Below are positions 24,208 through 33,932 of a DNA stretch of 64,000 bases, in pieces. The stretch spans positions 395,143 through 459,142 of the forward strand of contig NZ_JACKXD010000001.1 in the NCBI RefSeq assembly GCF_014212355.1, written 5' to 3'. The stretch is from Halobellus ruber. GTDB lineage: Archaea > Halobacteriota > Halobacteria > Halobacteriales > Haloferacaceae. Made by a program: the position numbers and the translations under genes. Every line of letters begins with the position of its first letter. The first letter of the stretch is position 1. The notes below the pieces were generated by a model, which saw only the letters and a program-made list of their open reading frames with translations, was not told the origin of the DNA and made no database searches.

Positions 24208-24629
24208 CTGGGCGCCCCACAACCCCGGCGGTGGCCCGGCTCGGTGAACGCGAGCCGAGCATCACCGTCACCCTACCGACCTCCACCCAGCGAGATTACT
24301 ACTTGCTCGGCGGAGCCGAGGGACGGCTACAAAGTACGTTTCAGATGTTATTTCCGCACTACCATAAAAAATTTCATATGAATCGGATGTCCAGAATAAT
24401 CAAAAGACAGTACAGACGCACTCCTCTGAAACTCGGAGGGAGAATATCGAACAGTAATAGCAAAAATTGATATGTTTTATTTTAACAAATACGTTACGTT
24501 CGCTCGGCCGAACCAGTCTCTCACACGCCGCGGCCCGGTTGCCCGCGGGTCCCGATCCCCTTCGGACGGTCTCACGGTCCGCCTGGACGGAGTGGAAGAC
24601 TTATTCGGCTCCTCGGACACCGTCCAGGT
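24208..24629. other. 422-bp intergenic region, AT-rich core
   Basis: It marks the right edge of the catabolic cluster. Two short hairpins follow the FAH gene: GGCTCG-7 nt-CGAGCC (24238-24256) and CTCGGC-GGA-GCCGAG (24306-24320). Positions about 24330-24500 are much more AT-rich than the surroundings. A 79-codon frame (24231-24470) crosses both compositions and has no recognisable domain, so I do not call it a gene. The TATA-like GACTTATTCG near 24598 serves the next gene. Confidence 0.55.
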
Positions 24630-25229
24630 ATGTCCGAGCCCTCCGATCCGGAGTCGTCATCCGCTTACGACATCTCCACGGTGAATCTCGACGACGACCG
24701 CTACGAGGTCACGCAGTCGTTCGTCCGGAACAAGTACGTCGTCACCGACAGCCGCGGCGACGTCGTCCTGCGTGCGAAACAGAAGCTGTTCAAACTGAAA
24801 GAGGAGTTCCCGTTCGTCACCGGCGACGGGAGCGAGGCGTTCACGGTGAAGGCAGCCGGCATCTTAGACGTCGCGGGCAACTACGCCATCGTCGACGCGG
24901 GCACCGGCGAGGAGGTCGTCGTCCTCGACGAGGACCTCTCGCTTTTCTCGGAACACTGGACGGTTCGGGACCCCGACTCGGGGGCGGCGCTGGCGACCAT
25001 CCGCTCGAAGAGCGAGCTCCTCTCGGCGCTCAGACATTTCGTCTCGGTTGCGAACCTGATCCCGAACAAATACGAGATTCTCGACGCCGACGGCGACCAC
25101 GTCGGCGACATCGAGGGGCAGTTCTCCCTGCGGGACACCTATACGGTCAGCGTCGACGACGCCAGCGACGTGCCGAGGGAGGCGGTCATCGCCTCGGCGT
25201 GCGTTCTCGACGCCCTCGAAAACCAGTAG
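24630..25229 (+). CDS. LURP-one-related/tubby-like protein
   Basis: 199 residues with a beta-rich pattern typical of PF04525: SFVRNKYVVTDSRGDVVLRAKQK, then SFLFSEHWTVRDPDSG-like strands and SLRDTYTVSVDDASDVPREAVIASACVLDALE at the end. No signal peptide or membrane segment. Members fold like the tubby/scramblase barrel and their role in haloarchaea is unknown. It is a monocistronic gene, convergent with and 1 bp from the next membrane protein gene. Confidence 0.75.
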   Translation: MSEPSDPESSSAYDISTVNLDDDRYEVTQSFVRNKYVVTDSRGDVVLRAKQKLFKLKEEFPFVTGDGSEAFTVKAAGILDVAGNYAIVDAGTGEEVVVLDEDLSLFSEHWTVRDPDSGAALATIRSKSELLSALRHFVSVANLIPNKYEILDADGDHVGDIEGQFSLRDTYTVSVDDASDVPREAVIASACVLDALENQ

Positions 25230-25230
25230 C

Positions 25231-26271
25231 TCACTCCCGGTCGTGTTCCTCGGTGGCAGTGATCGCATCCGAGAGGTACGAACTGAACGGGAAGGTGTCG
25301 GCGGTCCGGTGGGCGACCACCGTGAGCCGGACGACGTAGGAGCTCAAAAGCAGGAACGGGGCGAAGCCCGCAGCGATGACTGCGGGGACGACCACCCGGA
25401 GCGTCGGCGCCGGGAGCGGGAGTCCGGAGCCGGCCGTGTAGACGAGCGTCAGCGTCACGGCCGCGAGCTGCGCCGGGAGCCCGACGTAGAGGAGGTACCG
25501 GGAGAGTTCCGAGACCTCCGATTCGATGAACACGGTCTTGAACAGCCGGCTTGCGACCTCGATGTGTTGAAGCGTGCCCGCGAGACGAGCCAGCGGTTCG
25601 GCGGCCTCCTCGGTGAACTCGTCGGCGTGTTCCCACTGGAGGTGCCACGCCTGGTAGACGGCCGTTTCGTAGTCGGCGCTCAGCGAGACGAAAAGCGCGT
25701 GTTTCACGCCGCTCGACGGCCGGTTGAGCACGCTGATCACGTAGTCGCAGTGTTCCCCGAGTTCGGTTACGAGCCGGTTTAACTCCTCTCTGGCGAACCG
25801 CGTCCGGCCCTCCAACCCCCGCTCGCCCAGGATGTCGATCTGGGTGCTCGCGTGTTGGAAGAGCATCAACAGGAAGGCGTCCGGTTGGACGGGGATGACG
25901 CTCTCGCCGATGCTCCGTCCCAGCTCCTCGCGGTAGTCGATCGTGTCGTCGATCTTCCGGCGGATCTCGCCCGGCGTCTCGAGCCGGCGCGACAACACGA
26001 ACTGGCTGAGCGACGTGACGATCGCGATCAGCGTGAAGTTGGCGGCGACGAGCGCGAAAAGCAGGAACAACACGGGCGTCTCCTCGCGGAGCGGCACGAG
26101 TCCGGAGCCGACGAGCCCGGCGAGGACCCCGACGAGCAGGAGAAACTCCAATACCGCGACGAACACCCGGTTGCCGCTCATCAACAGCCACTCTCGGGGG
26201 CTGTACCGGAACAGCTCGATCTCGAAGGTCAGCCGCGCCCAGCGGTTTCCGGGGTTGTCCTCTCGGGTCAT
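25231..26271 (-). CDS. Haloarchaeal membrane protein of unknown function
   Basis: 346 residues. Two hydrophobic segments near residues 35-60 and 68-92 form an N-terminal hairpin, and two more lie near 252-275 and 285-310. Between them is a soluble, mostly helical domain of about 160 residues. This resembles a four-helix membrane protein with a cytosolic middle domain. I do not recognise a named domain. Start at 26271 is the first ATG of a continuous frame. Confidence 0.75.
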   Translation of the reverse strand: MTREDNPGNRWARLTFEIELFRYSPREWLLMSGNRVFVAVLEFLLLVGVLAGLVGSGLVPLREETPVLFLLFALVAANFTLIAIVTSLSQFVLSRRLETPGEIRRKIDDTIDYREELGRSIGESVIPVQPDAFLLMLFQHASTQIDILGERGLEGRTRFAREELNRLVTELGEHCDYVISVLNRPSSGVKHALFVSLSADYETAVYQAWHLQWEHADEFTEEAAEPLARLAGTLQHIEVASRLFKTVFIESEVSELSRYLLYVGLPAQLAAVTLTLVYTAGSGLPLPAPTLRVVVPAVIAAGFAPFLLLSSYVVRLTVVAHRTADTFPFSSYLSDAITATEEHDRE

Positions 26272-26465
26272 CGACGGTGCCCGGTGCCCCCTCTTCGGCC
26301 CATACCCGGCCGGTTCACAGCCCCCGGGGAAAACGTTCGGTGGTCGGTCGGACGGCCCCGACCGGGACTCTACGTCGGGGCGGTGCCGTGCCGACCGTCA
26401 GTTTGCGTGCCGCCCCGCGGGAGGCCCCGCTTCGGCTACGGCAGCGGGGGAGCGACGCCGCCGGA

Positions 26466-27485
26466 CTACGACCCGCTCCCCTCCGCGAGATTGAGTTCGG
26501 CGATGAGCCGGCTGGTCACCACCTGCTCGACGATCGAGAACAGCTGTGCGTCGTCTTTCGTGTAGTCCGCGAACACCCCGAGTGGCACCTCTCCACCGGC
26601 CATCTCGCGGTGGCCGCCGGCGCTGCCGACGTCGCCGAACGCCGCGTCCAGCACCTGACCGACGTGGATGCGGGCGTCCGTTGATCGCGCCGACAGTTGG
26701 ATCCCGTCGTCGACGATCCCGAACACGACTGCGGTCTCGACGCCCTCGAGCGTCGCGAGGTAGTCCGCAGCCTGCGGCAGCGCGTCGCGTTCGCTCGTCC
26801 GCCCGATCCCGGAAATCAGTACCGACCCGCGGACGGTACGGTTCCGGATCGCGCTGGCGATCGTATCGACGGTCGCGCCGGTCACCGACGGGGTCGAAAG
26901 CGTCCGGAGCAGGCTCGTGTCCGCGTGGTCGTGGAGCCACCCCGCGGCGTCGTACTCCGCGCGGGTCGCGCCACGGAGGAACCCCAGCGTCTCGCGCCGG
27001 ATCGCAAACAGCAGCGCCGTCCCGAGCGCGGAGTTTACGTCGGTCTCCAGCTCCCGCACGTACTCCGTCAGGATCGTCGCCGTCGCGCCGACGCCCTCCC
27101 GGTGGTCGACGAACGCCGCCTCGACCCCCTCGATCGGGTGGTGATCGATCACGATATCGATCGGCGTCCCCGCCGGGACTCGGTTGTTTGCGCCCGGCAC
27201 CGAGTGATCAACGAAGGCGAGCAGCGACCCTGCCGACCGGTTCCGGACGGCCTCGGCCTCGAACAGCCGTAGATCGATGTCCAGCATATTGACGAACGCC
27301 CGGTTCTGCTGGTGGGAGATGTCGCCGCTGTAGAGGATCCGTCGCTCGTCGATCCCGGCCGCCGTCGCGATCCGCCCCAGCGCGAACGCGCTCGCCAGAC
27401 AGTCCGGATCCGGGTTGTTGTGGCAGACGATGGTGAGTTCCTCAGCCGCGCCGAGGCGATCTTCGAGCTCTCGTGGCCGGGACAT
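26466..27485 (-). CDS. DHH-family phosphoesterase
   Basis: 339 residues with the DHH domain (HNNPDPDCLASAFALG, FVDHSVPGANN, IDIVIDHHPIEG) and a DHHA1-like C-terminus (SAGGHREMAGGEVPLG). The pattern is that of the archaeal RecJ-like/oligoribonuclease (NrnA) type. It probably cleaves short nucleotides or nucleic-acid ends in the cytoplasm, using Mn2+. I use ATG 27485 (MSRPRELEDRL), since the next upstream ATG is only eight codons away and lacks conservation cues. It is read on the same strand as folD but with a 149-bp gap and its own TATA-like sequence. Confidence 0.88.
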   Translation of the reverse strand: MSRPRELEDRLGAAEELTIVCHNNPDPDCLASAFALGRIATAAGIDERRILYSGDISHQQNRAFVNMLDIDLRLFEAEAVRNRSAGSLLAFVDHSVPGANNRVPAGTPIDIVIDHHPIEGVEAAFVDHREGVGATATILTEYVRELETDVNSALGTALLFAIRRETLGFLRGATRAEYDAAGWLHDHADTSLLRTLSTPSVTGATVDTIASAIRNRTVRGSVLISGIGRTSERDALPQAADYLATLEGVETAVVFGIVDDGIQLSARSTDARIHVGQVLDAAFGDVGSAGGHREMAGGEVPLGVFADYTKDDAQLFSIVEQVVTSRLIAELNLAEGSGS

Positions 27486-27634
27486 ACTCGGCGTACGGGG
27501 AGACGACACAAAACGTGGCGGTCCGCGACGCTCCCGTCCGGATCACCGGCACGGCCCCCGGCCAGGTCGCGTTCGCGACGGTCTCAGGCGCGGACCCATC
27601 GGCTCCGAAACGCCGAGCCCCTGTGCGCCGACAC

Positions 27635-28522
27635 CTACGGCAACCGGACGTCGACGCCGCTCTCCGCGCTCGCGGCCTTCACCGTGTTCCACAGCAGCAT
27701 CGCGCGCGTCATCGGGCCCACGCCGCCGGGCACCGGCGTGATCGCTTTCGCCTTCGGCTTTGCGCTCTCGAAGTCGACGTCGCCGACGAGTTCCGATCCC
27801 TCGTCGGTCTCGACGCGGTTGATCCCCACGTCTATCACGACCGTGTCCGCCGAGAGCATATCGCCGGTGATCATCTCCGGGACGCCCGCGGCGGCGATCA
27901 CGATGTCGGCGGCACGGAGCTTCGCCTCCAGGTCGTCGGTCCGGGAGTGACACACCGTCGTGGTCGCGTTCCCGCCGTCGGCCTTCTGGATCAGGAGGTT
28001 CGCCATCGGCTTGCCGACGATGTTCGACCGTCCGACCACGACGGCGTCGGCGCCCTCGGTTTCGACATCGGCGGCGGCGAGCAGCTTCTGGACGCCGTGG
28101 GGCGTACAGGGTTTGAATCTGGCGTTCCCGGCCACGAGCCGGCCCACGTTCTCGGGGTGGAAGCCGTCGACGTCTTTCGCGGGGTCGATCCGCCGGAGGA
28201 CTTCCCGCTCGTCGACGTGGTCGGGCAGCGGCATCTGGACGAGGATCCCGTGGACCTCGGGGTCGGCGTTGAGCTCGTCGACGGTGTCGAAAAGCTCCGC
28301 GGCGGGCGCCTCGGGGTCGAGCTCGATGTCCCGGGTGGCGATCCCGACCTCCTCGCAGTCCTTGTGTTTCATCGAGACGTACGTCTGGCTCGCGGGATCG
28401 TTGTTCATCAGTACCGTCGCGAGACACGGGGTGGTCCCCGCCGCGGTGAGGTCGTCGATCCCGGCTACCAGTCCGTCTCGGATCCCCTGGGCGACCTCGT
28501 TGCCGTCGATGATCTCCGTCAT
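27635..28522 (-). CDS. folD: Bifunctional methylenetetrahydrofolate dehydrogenase/cyclohydrolase
   Basis: 295 residues. Conserved segments: SQTYVSMKHKDCEEVGI with the catalytic Lys of YVxxK (YVSMK), GILVQMPLPDH, CTPHGVQKLL, VVVGRSNIVGKPMANLL (NADP site), and the final PGGVGPMTRAML. It interconverts methylene- and formyl-tetrahydrofolate. ATG 28522 gives the standard N-terminus MTEIIDGN. It is preceded by a TATA-like TACCTTTGAA on the minus strand about 25 bp upstream. Confidence 0.95.
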   Translation of the reverse strand: MTEIIDGNEVAQGIRDGLVAGIDDLTAAGTTPCLATVLMNNDPASQTYVSMKHKDCEEVGIATRDIELDPEAPAAELFDTVDELNADPEVHGILVQMPLPDHVDEREVLRRIDPAKDVDGFHPENVGRLVAGNARFKPCTPHGVQKLLAAADVETEGADAVVVGRSNIVGKPMANLLIQKADGGNATTTVCHSRTDDLEAKLRAADIVIAAAGVPEMITGDMLSADTVVIDVGINRVETDEGSELVGDVDFESAKPKAKAITPVPGGVGPMTRAMLLWNTVKAASAESGVDVRLP

Positions 28523-28621
28523 ACCTAGTCGGAACCGATCCCGCACTTCAAAGGTACCGGTTCACACCGCAAGGTGTTCTTATGCCCCAGCAGTCCGACG
28601 CCGGCCGAAAGCCGGGCCCCG

Positions 28622-29437
28622 CTACGCCAGGAGCTCCGCGGCCACGGCGGCGAGGTCCTCCGGTGACGCCTCACGGAGCCGCTCGTCGCCGAGCCGGAGC
28701 CGGAGCCGCGGCCGACCGACGTCGATCGGGACCTTCTCGGTCTCGATCACGCCGCGCTCCTCGAGTTCGGTCTTGGTGCGCGAGAACGTGGCCTTGCTCG
28801 CGATCCCGGCGTCCTCGCCCCACTTCGAGACGTCGTACAGGAGGACGTCGTTCCGAGCCGCCACCAGCAGGCTGACCACGACCTCGTCGAGATCGGGACC
28901 CTCCCGTGCCTCCAGCGACTCGAAGACTGCATCGAAGTCGGACCGTACCTCCTCGCCGAGTTCGGTCTCCAGCGAGGTCCGGACCGCCGACAGCGCCGGG
29001 GTGCGAAGTGTGAACGGCTCCGCCGCCTCGAACCGCTCGCGGTACGTCCCGTTCGCCTCGGCGACGAACGCCTCGTCGTCGGTGACGAGGCCGGCGACCC
29101 GCTCCTCGATGTCGACGACCGCAACGACCGACCCCTCGGTCACCACGAGAGCGTTCCCGGCGGTGGCCTCCGCGACCCGGAGTTCGATCGCACCGCCCTC
29201 CACCAGCTCCGCGGCGGCGGTCGCGACCGGGAACTCCTCGGCCATCCGCTTCAGCACCGAGCGATCCGCGAGGACGCCGACGGACGCGGACCGGTCGGTA
29301 CCGACCCCGGCCTCGACTAGCGATCGTACCATCGACGCCGTCGGATCGACCACGTACGCCGTGCCCGACCCGGACTGGAGGGCCGACGCGATGACCTGCC
29401 CGACGTCGTCGTCGAGCACGTTACTTTCGGGACACAT
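28622..29437 (-). CDS. tbsP: Transcriptional regulator of the TbsP family
   Basis: 271 residues. The N-terminal two thirds form a sensor-like domain with no catalytic motif. The C-terminal part, KWGEDAGIASKATFSRTKTE followed by VPIDVGRPRLRLRLGDERL, is a winged helix that matches the haloarchaeal TbsP family as I remember it. In Haloferax TbsP works with TrmB on central carbon genes such as gapII. It diverges from the YcaO gene, a pairing worth noting. A TAATTTT-type TATA element lies about 25 bp before the start. Confidence 0.82.
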   Translation of the reverse strand: MCPESNVLDDDVGQVIASALQSGSGTAYVVDPTASMVRSLVEAGVGTDRSASVGVLADRSVLKRMAEEFPVATAAAELVEGGAIELRVAEATAGNALVVTEGSVVAVVDIEERVAGLVTDDEAFVAEANGTYRERFEAAEPFTLRTPALSAVRTSLETELGEEVRSDFDAVFESLEAREGPDLDEVVVSLLVAARNDVLLYDVSKWGEDAGIASKATFSRTKTELEERGVIETEKVPIDVGRPRLRLRLGDERLREASPEDLAAVAAELLA

Positions 29438-29530
29438 ACCAGCTATAATTCTACGTCAACTATTTAATTTTATCCCAGTTCGAGCTGCATATTCCGCGGG
29501 TTTTTCCTCTCCCCGACCGAGTTCGGAGGC
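29438..29530. promoter_or_regulatory. Divergent promoter region of tbsP and the YcaO gene
   Basis: A 93-bp gap with an AT-rich core near 29448-29474 that includes AAAATTAAATA on the minus strand, suitably placed for tbsP. A weaker GTTTTTCC near 29500 could serve the GTG at 29531. Confidence 0.5.
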
Positions 29531-31222
29531 GTGACACACGACATCAGGATCGTCGGCGACGGTCCCGCCGCGGACGCAGCGGCTGCCGCCTTCGAGGATA
29601 TCGACGCGACAGTCACCGACGCCGGCCGGCCGGCGATGACGGTGGTAGTGGTTCCCGCGGGCGGCAGCGCCGCGGCACTCGACGGCGATCACGGCCGCCT
29701 CGCTGTCGTGGAAATCGGCGGTGTGGGCGGTCGAGCAGTCTCCGATATGGACGCGAGCGTCTCGGTGTTCGGCGCCGAGGGGCCGCGGTTCGCGGATCTC
29801 CGACAGCGGGTCGCTGCTTCCACCGACACCGACGGTTCGCCCTCCGGCGACCGCAGCGCGGTCCGGTTCGCCGGTGCGGTTGCGGGACGCCGGGCAGTCG
29901 CGCTGTTGAGCGGTGACCGGAGCGTCGCCGGCACCGTGATCGAGGTCGCGGGCGCCGGCGTGACTGCCGAACGGCGGCTGCTCCCGGTTCCGACGCCGGA
30001 GGACCGCGACCGGACGGTGCGCCGCGACCACCGCGATGTCGACCTCGACGACGCCTTAGCCCGCGCGGAGCGGGCGCTCGACGAGCGGATCGGGCCGATC
30101 GAACAGGTCGGCGAGCGGGAGTCGTTTCCGGTACCGTACTACCTCGCTGGCACGGCCGACACCCGCGGGTTCAGCGAGGTCCGCGCCGCGGAGTTCGCCG
30201 CGGGGGTCGACCGCGACTGGGATCGCGCGTTTATGAAGGCGCTCGGCGAGGGGTTAGAACGGTACTGCGCGGGCGTCTACCGACGGTCGGCGTTTACCGT
30301 TGCTCCCGAACGCACTCGCGCGAATCCGGTTCCGCCGTCGCGGTTCGTCCGCCCCGAGGGGGGAGACGTTCCGGATCCGGAAACCCCGGTCGCGTGGGTC
30401 CCGGGCACCGACCTCGCGACCGACGGGTCGGCCTCCCTCCCGGCGGCGTTCGTCCACTACCCGCCGCCGGCCGAGGAGTACAAGCCCCCGATCACGACCG
30501 GACTGGGGCTGGGCAACTCCGGCGTCGAGGCGCTTTTGGCCGGGCTCTACGAGACCATCGAACGCGACGCGACGATGCTGGCGTGGTACTCGTCGTTCGA
30601 GCCGCTGGAACTCGAACTCGACGACGACGGCGTCGACGCGCTCCGCCGGCGCGCCCGGGCGGAGGAGCTGTCAGTCACGACGGTCCTTGTCACCCAGGAC
30701 GTCGACGTTCCGGTCGTCGCCGCCGCTGTTCACCGTGACGGGGCGTGGCCCCGGTTCGCCGCGGGGTCGGCGGCGTCGCTGGATCCCGCGGCCGCGACCC
30801 GATCGGCGCTCGCGGAGGCGCTGCAGAACTGGATGGAACTGCGGGCTTTAGGACCCGAAGCAGCGGCCAACGAGGGTGGTGCCATCGGCGACTACGCGGC
30901 GGATCCGGGGCCCGCGGCAAACTTCCTCGACGCCGGCGCGTCGGTCCCGGCCGGCAGCGTCGGACCCGCGTCGCTGCCGACCGGGCGGGCCGAGTTGGAG
31001 GCGGTGCTCGACCGCGTGACGGCGGCAGGCCTCGACGCCTACGCCGCCCGGACGACGACCCGGGACGTCGCCTCGCTGGGCTTCGAGGCCGTTCGCGTGT
31101 TGATGCCGTCGGCACAGCCGCTGTTCCAGGGCGAACCGTTCTTCGGCGACCGGGCCCGGACCGTCCCGGCGGAGCTCGGGTTCGAGCCCGACCTCGATCG
31201 CGCGTACCACCCGTTCCCGTGA
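29531..31222 (+). CDS. YcaO-domain protein
   Basis: 563 residues. The first 160 or so look like a ThiF-like/partner-binding domain without zinc cysteines. The rest is a YcaO domain with the ATP/Mg residues of the family in EGLERYCAGVYRR, ETIERDATMLAWY and ALAEALQNWMELRALG, and it ends in proline-rich YHPFP, as many YcaO cyclodehydratases do. YcaO enzymes activate peptide amides with ATP to form azolines or thioamides. No short Cys/Ser-rich precursor peptide or dehydrogenase is visible nearby, so the target protein must be elsewhere. GTG 29531 begins a continuous frame after the divergent promoter. Confidence 0.85.
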   Translation: MTHDIRIVGDGPAADAAAAAFEDIDATVTDAGRPAMTVVVVPAGGSAAALDGDHGRLAVVEIGGVGGRAVSDMDASVSVFGAEGPRFADLRQRVAASTDTDGSPSGDRSAVRFAGAVAGRRAVALLSGDRSVAGTVIEVAGAGVTAERRLLPVPTPEDRDRTVRRDHRDVDLDDALARAERALDERIGPIEQVGERESFPVPYYLAGTADTRGFSEVRAAEFAAGVDRDWDRAFMKALGEGLERYCAGVYRRSAFTVAPERTRANPVPPSRFVRPEGGDVPDPETPVAWVPGTDLATDGSASLPAAFVHYPPPAEEYKPPITTGLGLGNSGVEALLAGLYETIERDATMLAWYSSFEPLELELDDDGVDALRRRARAEELSVTTVLVTQDVDVPVVAAAVHRDGAWPRFAAGSAASLDPAAATRSALAEALQNWMELRALGPEAAANEGGAIGDYAADPGPAANFLDAGASVPAGSVGPASLPTGRAELEAVLDRVTAAGLDAYAARTTTRDVASLGFEAVRVLMPSAQPLFQGEPFFGDRARTVPAELGFEPDLDRAYHPFP

Positions 31223-31384
31223 CCGGCAGGGGTTACTATCCCTCGGCGACCGGGAGCACGTAGCTAACAGCCGACACTACCGCCCCGCGCGACGACGTGT
31301 CGGACACCCGCGGCCCGTCGCGCGGCCCACTCCGGCGTGATACCGGGGGTGGCCGCGTCCCCGGATAAAAACCTCCGGGGCGGG

Positions 31385-32524
31385 TCAGACCCCGAACGTG
31401 GCCCGCAGCATATCCCTGGTCCCGGGACCGAGCCCGACCGCGAGAACCGCAACCAGAAGGAGGATCGTGTACCGCGGGCTGTCCTCGAAGATCTCCTCCT
31501 CGAAGACCCAGAGGACGAACGTCGCGGCCACGAGCTTCACCAGGAGGAACGGCCAGGTGTCGCCGGTGACCGCGAGCACCGATGCCGGCAGGGTTGCGGC
31601 GGTGACGTCGACCACGAACTGGTTTACCGGGTGTTTCGGCACGAGGTTCGGGCCGGCGCCGAGCGCGGTCATCCAGTCGAGCCCGACCACGTTCGCGACG
31701 CCGTCGACCGCGTGCCCCCAGAGGACAACGAGCCCGATGGTCCCGGTTCCGGCGTTCACCTGCGGCGCGAACCGTTCGATCAGGCCCCAGTTGACGAGCG
31801 CGGCGACCGTCGCCCCCACGAGGGTGACGATCAGGACCTGCGGGTAGAACTCCACGCCCTCGGCGCCGGCGAGCCGCAACGAGGCGAGGTAGCCGAGCGT
31901 GAGCACGAGGAAGGCGGTTCCGGCCCCGAACACCGGCCGGCCGTAGCTCTCGACCACGCTGGCCCGCTCGGCCGCGACGGCGGCGACCACGGTCCCCAGC
32001 GTGAGCGCGAAGACGGTGAAGTAGATGATCGGGCTGATCAGCAGCGTGTTCAGGGGGTAGCTGATCAGCGCCTCCGCCGCCGGCACAGCGTCGTTCGCGT
32101 CCTCGACGACGCGGAGGGCGCCGCCGAGGAAGATGAACGGCAGCAGCGCGTAGAAGAAGTCCCGGTCGGTCCCCAGGTCCAGCCGCCGGAGGAGGAACAC
32201 CAGTCCGGTGAGCGCGACGAGCAGCGTGATCATATATCCGACCTCCGAGACCAGCGTGTAGCCGGGATACGCCACCGGCTCCGCCGCGTTCGCACACGCG
32301 GCCGAATCGTAGATGTACTCGACCGTGCTCCCCGGCCGGACCGCACAGACCGCGGAGTTGGCGTCCGCCTGCACCGGGCCCCAGAAGTAGTGCCAGATGA
32401 ACCCGTCGTAGACGGCCTCGGGAAACGCGAGGACGCCGGCCACGAGCCCCAGGAGGACGGCTCCGACGCCGCCGACCCAGAGGCGCTCTGGGTCGACGCC
32501 GACCCGGTCCGTGACTGTCGACAT
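31385..32524 (-). CDS. DUF63 membrane protein, long form
   Basis: 379 residues with about ten hydrophobic segments. The family pattern appears in [39 protein letters not shown], and [16 protein letters not shown]. Function is unknown; the conserved acidic and histidine residues inside segments suggest ion or small-solute handling. A shorter member is at 49533. ATG 32524 (MSTVTDRVG) is preferred. It is convergent with the YcaO gene; the 160-bp gap holds only a GATAAAAACC run at 31363-31372. Confidence 0.82.
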   Translation of the reverse strand: MSTVTDRVGVDPERLWVGGVGAVLLGLVAGVLAFPEAVYDGFIWHYFWGPVQADANSAVCAVRPGSTVEYIYDSAACANAAEPVAYPGYTLVSEVGYMITLLVALTGLVFLLRRLDLGTDRDFFYALLPFIFLGGALRVVEDANDAVPAAEALISYPLNTLLISPIIYFTVFALTLGTVVAAVAAERASVVESYGRPVFGAGTAFLVLTLGYLASLRLAGAEGVEFYPQVLIVTLVGATVAALVNWGLIERFAPQVNAGTGTIGLVVLWGHAVDGVANVVGLDWMTALGAGPNLVPKHPVNQFVVDVTAATLPASVLAVTGDTWPFLLVKLVAATFVLWVFEEEIFEDSPRYTILLLVAVLAVGLGPGTRDMLRATFGV

Positions 32525-32594
32525 ACCCGAACAGCCGGCGCCGGTCGTGTTGAGGATTCCGGTCTTCGGTGCGCCGCGCACACGGCCGCTGGGC

Positions 32595-33392
32595 CTACTC
32601 CTCGCCGCGGATCTCCCGGGCGGCCGCGAGCACGGAGCCGTGAATTCTGCCGTTCGAGGCGACCAAGCCCACCGAGTCGTGTCGCCACCGGTCGCCCTCG
32701 ATGTCGGTCACGGTTCCGCCGGCGGCCCGCACCATCGCCACGCCCGCGAGCGTGTCCCAGGGGTTCGCCCGAACGTCGGTCACGACGCCGTCCAGCGATC
32801 CGTCGGCGACCCCCGCGAGTTCGGCCTGTGCACACCCGATCCGCCGGAGGTCGCCGAAGCGTTCGACGATAGCCCCGCACGCCCGCTCGTAACGGTCCCG
32901 GGCGTCGAAGTCCCACCACATCGTCGGCGTGACGGCGCAGGTCTCGGGGTCCGATCGCTCGGAGACGCTCACGCTCTCGCCGTTGCGGTACGTCCGCTCG
33001 CCGTCGGTCCAGTAAACGTCGTCCAGGGCCGGCAGGTTCGTCGCGCCCGCCACCGGCTGCCCATCGTGGACCGCGGCGACGGCCGTCCCCCACAACCGGG
33101 CGCCGCGGACGTAGTTGTTGGTCCCGTCGATCGGATCGATCACCCACGCGGCGCCGGCGTCGGGCACCCGCTTCAGCGCCCCCGACTCCTCGCCGACGAT
33201 CGCGTCCTCCGGGTATGTCTCGTCGAGAACGTCGATCACGGCTTTCTGTGCGTCGTGGTCGGCCGCGGTCACCACGTCCGTCTTGCTCGCCTTCCGCGTG
33301 ACTTCATTCTCGGTCCGGAACCGATCCGCGGCGACCTCGGCTCCCACCTCGGCCGCCCGACGCGCCACCGACGCCCGCTCGTCGTCCGTCAT
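32595..33392 (-). CDS. Inositol monophosphatase-family phosphatase
   Basis: 265 residues. Metal-binding motifs are complete: GEESG (about 68-72), [15 protein letters not shown] (about 84-98) and the C-terminal [17 protein letters not shown]. It should hydrolyse a sugar or inositol phosphate, or fructose 1,6-bisphosphate, using Mg2+; archaeal members often do both. ATG 33392 gives the normal start. It diverges from the small gene at 33527. Confidence 0.9.
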   Translation of the reverse strand: MTDDERASVARRAAEVGAEVAADRFRTENEVTRKASKTDVVTAADHDAQKAVIDVLDETYPEDAIVGEESGALKRVPDAGAAWVIDPIDGTNNYVRGARLWGTAVAAVHDGQPVAGATNLPALDDVYWTDGERTYRNGESVSVSERSDPETCAVTPTMWWDFDARDRYERACGAIVERFGDLRRIGCAQAELAGVADGSLDGVVTDVRANPWDTLAGVAMVRAAGGTVTDIEGDRWRHDSVGLVASNGRIHGSVLAAAREIRGEE

Positions 33393-33473
33393 ACGACACG
33401 TCCCTCGCGCCGGCCATCTAAACACTGGGGGTTGCGGTCGGCGGGGGGTGCCTGACGCCCGTCATCGTAATTA

Positions 33474-33487
33474 ACTCGATTTCGAGT
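33474..33487. promoter_or_regulatory. Perfect palindrome in a divergent promoter region
   Basis: ACTCGA-TT-TCGAGT, a 6+2+6 inverted repeat, lies just upstream of the TATA-like ACATTTTAGTA (about 33493-33503) of the small gene at 33527 and 82 bp upstream of the phosphatase start. This is a typical activator or repressor position. Confidence 0.45.
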
Positions 33488-33526
33488 CGGAGTACATTTT
33501 AGTAGGAACGGTTCGTTCGTGTTCGT

Positions 33527-33808
33527 ATGCACCCCTCAGACGCGGCACGACAGCTCCGATACGCAGTGGCCTCCCGGTCCGGCGTCTCCGACTACGAACT
33601 CGATCACTGGGAAGCGAGGGCCTACGAGGACGTCTTCGCCGACGTCGCGGATCGCGGCGACCTCTCGGACGTGATGTCCGTGATCGAAGCCATCGGCGAC
33701 CGAACGGTCGAGGAACGGCCGCCGACCGCCGTCGAAGCCCGACAGATCGCCGACCGGATCCTCTCGCCCGGCGGCCGTCCCCTCGCGGACGGCGGCGACG
33801 GGAACTGA
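33527..33808 (+). CDS. Small acidic haloarchaeal protein
   Basis: 93 residues, mostly helical, with no domain I recognise. The frame has a haloarchaeal acidic composition, an ATG start and a TATA-like box about 25-30 bp before it, so I regard it as real. It has no membrane segment or Cys. It could be a small regulatory protein; no function is claimed. Confidence 0.7.
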   Translation: MHPSDAARQLRYAVASRSGVSDYELDHWEARAYEDVFADVADRGDLSDVMSVIEAIGDRTVEERPPTAVEARQIADRILSPGGRPLADGGDGN

Positions 33809-33932
33809 TCGGCGCTCCCTGCCACCAACGCACCGGCCGCGTCCGCTGTTACCGACACAGGTCTCTTTCGTTTCGGCGTCAACGACCCGCGTTGCCGTCA
33901 GTTCCGTCCGGCATCCCCTGCTATCGCCCGCG

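Noticed and set aside
24231..24470. 79-codon frame downstream of the FAH hydrolase
   Set aside because: Crosses a GC-rich hairpin zone and an AT-rich block with no consistent codon use or recognisable motif.
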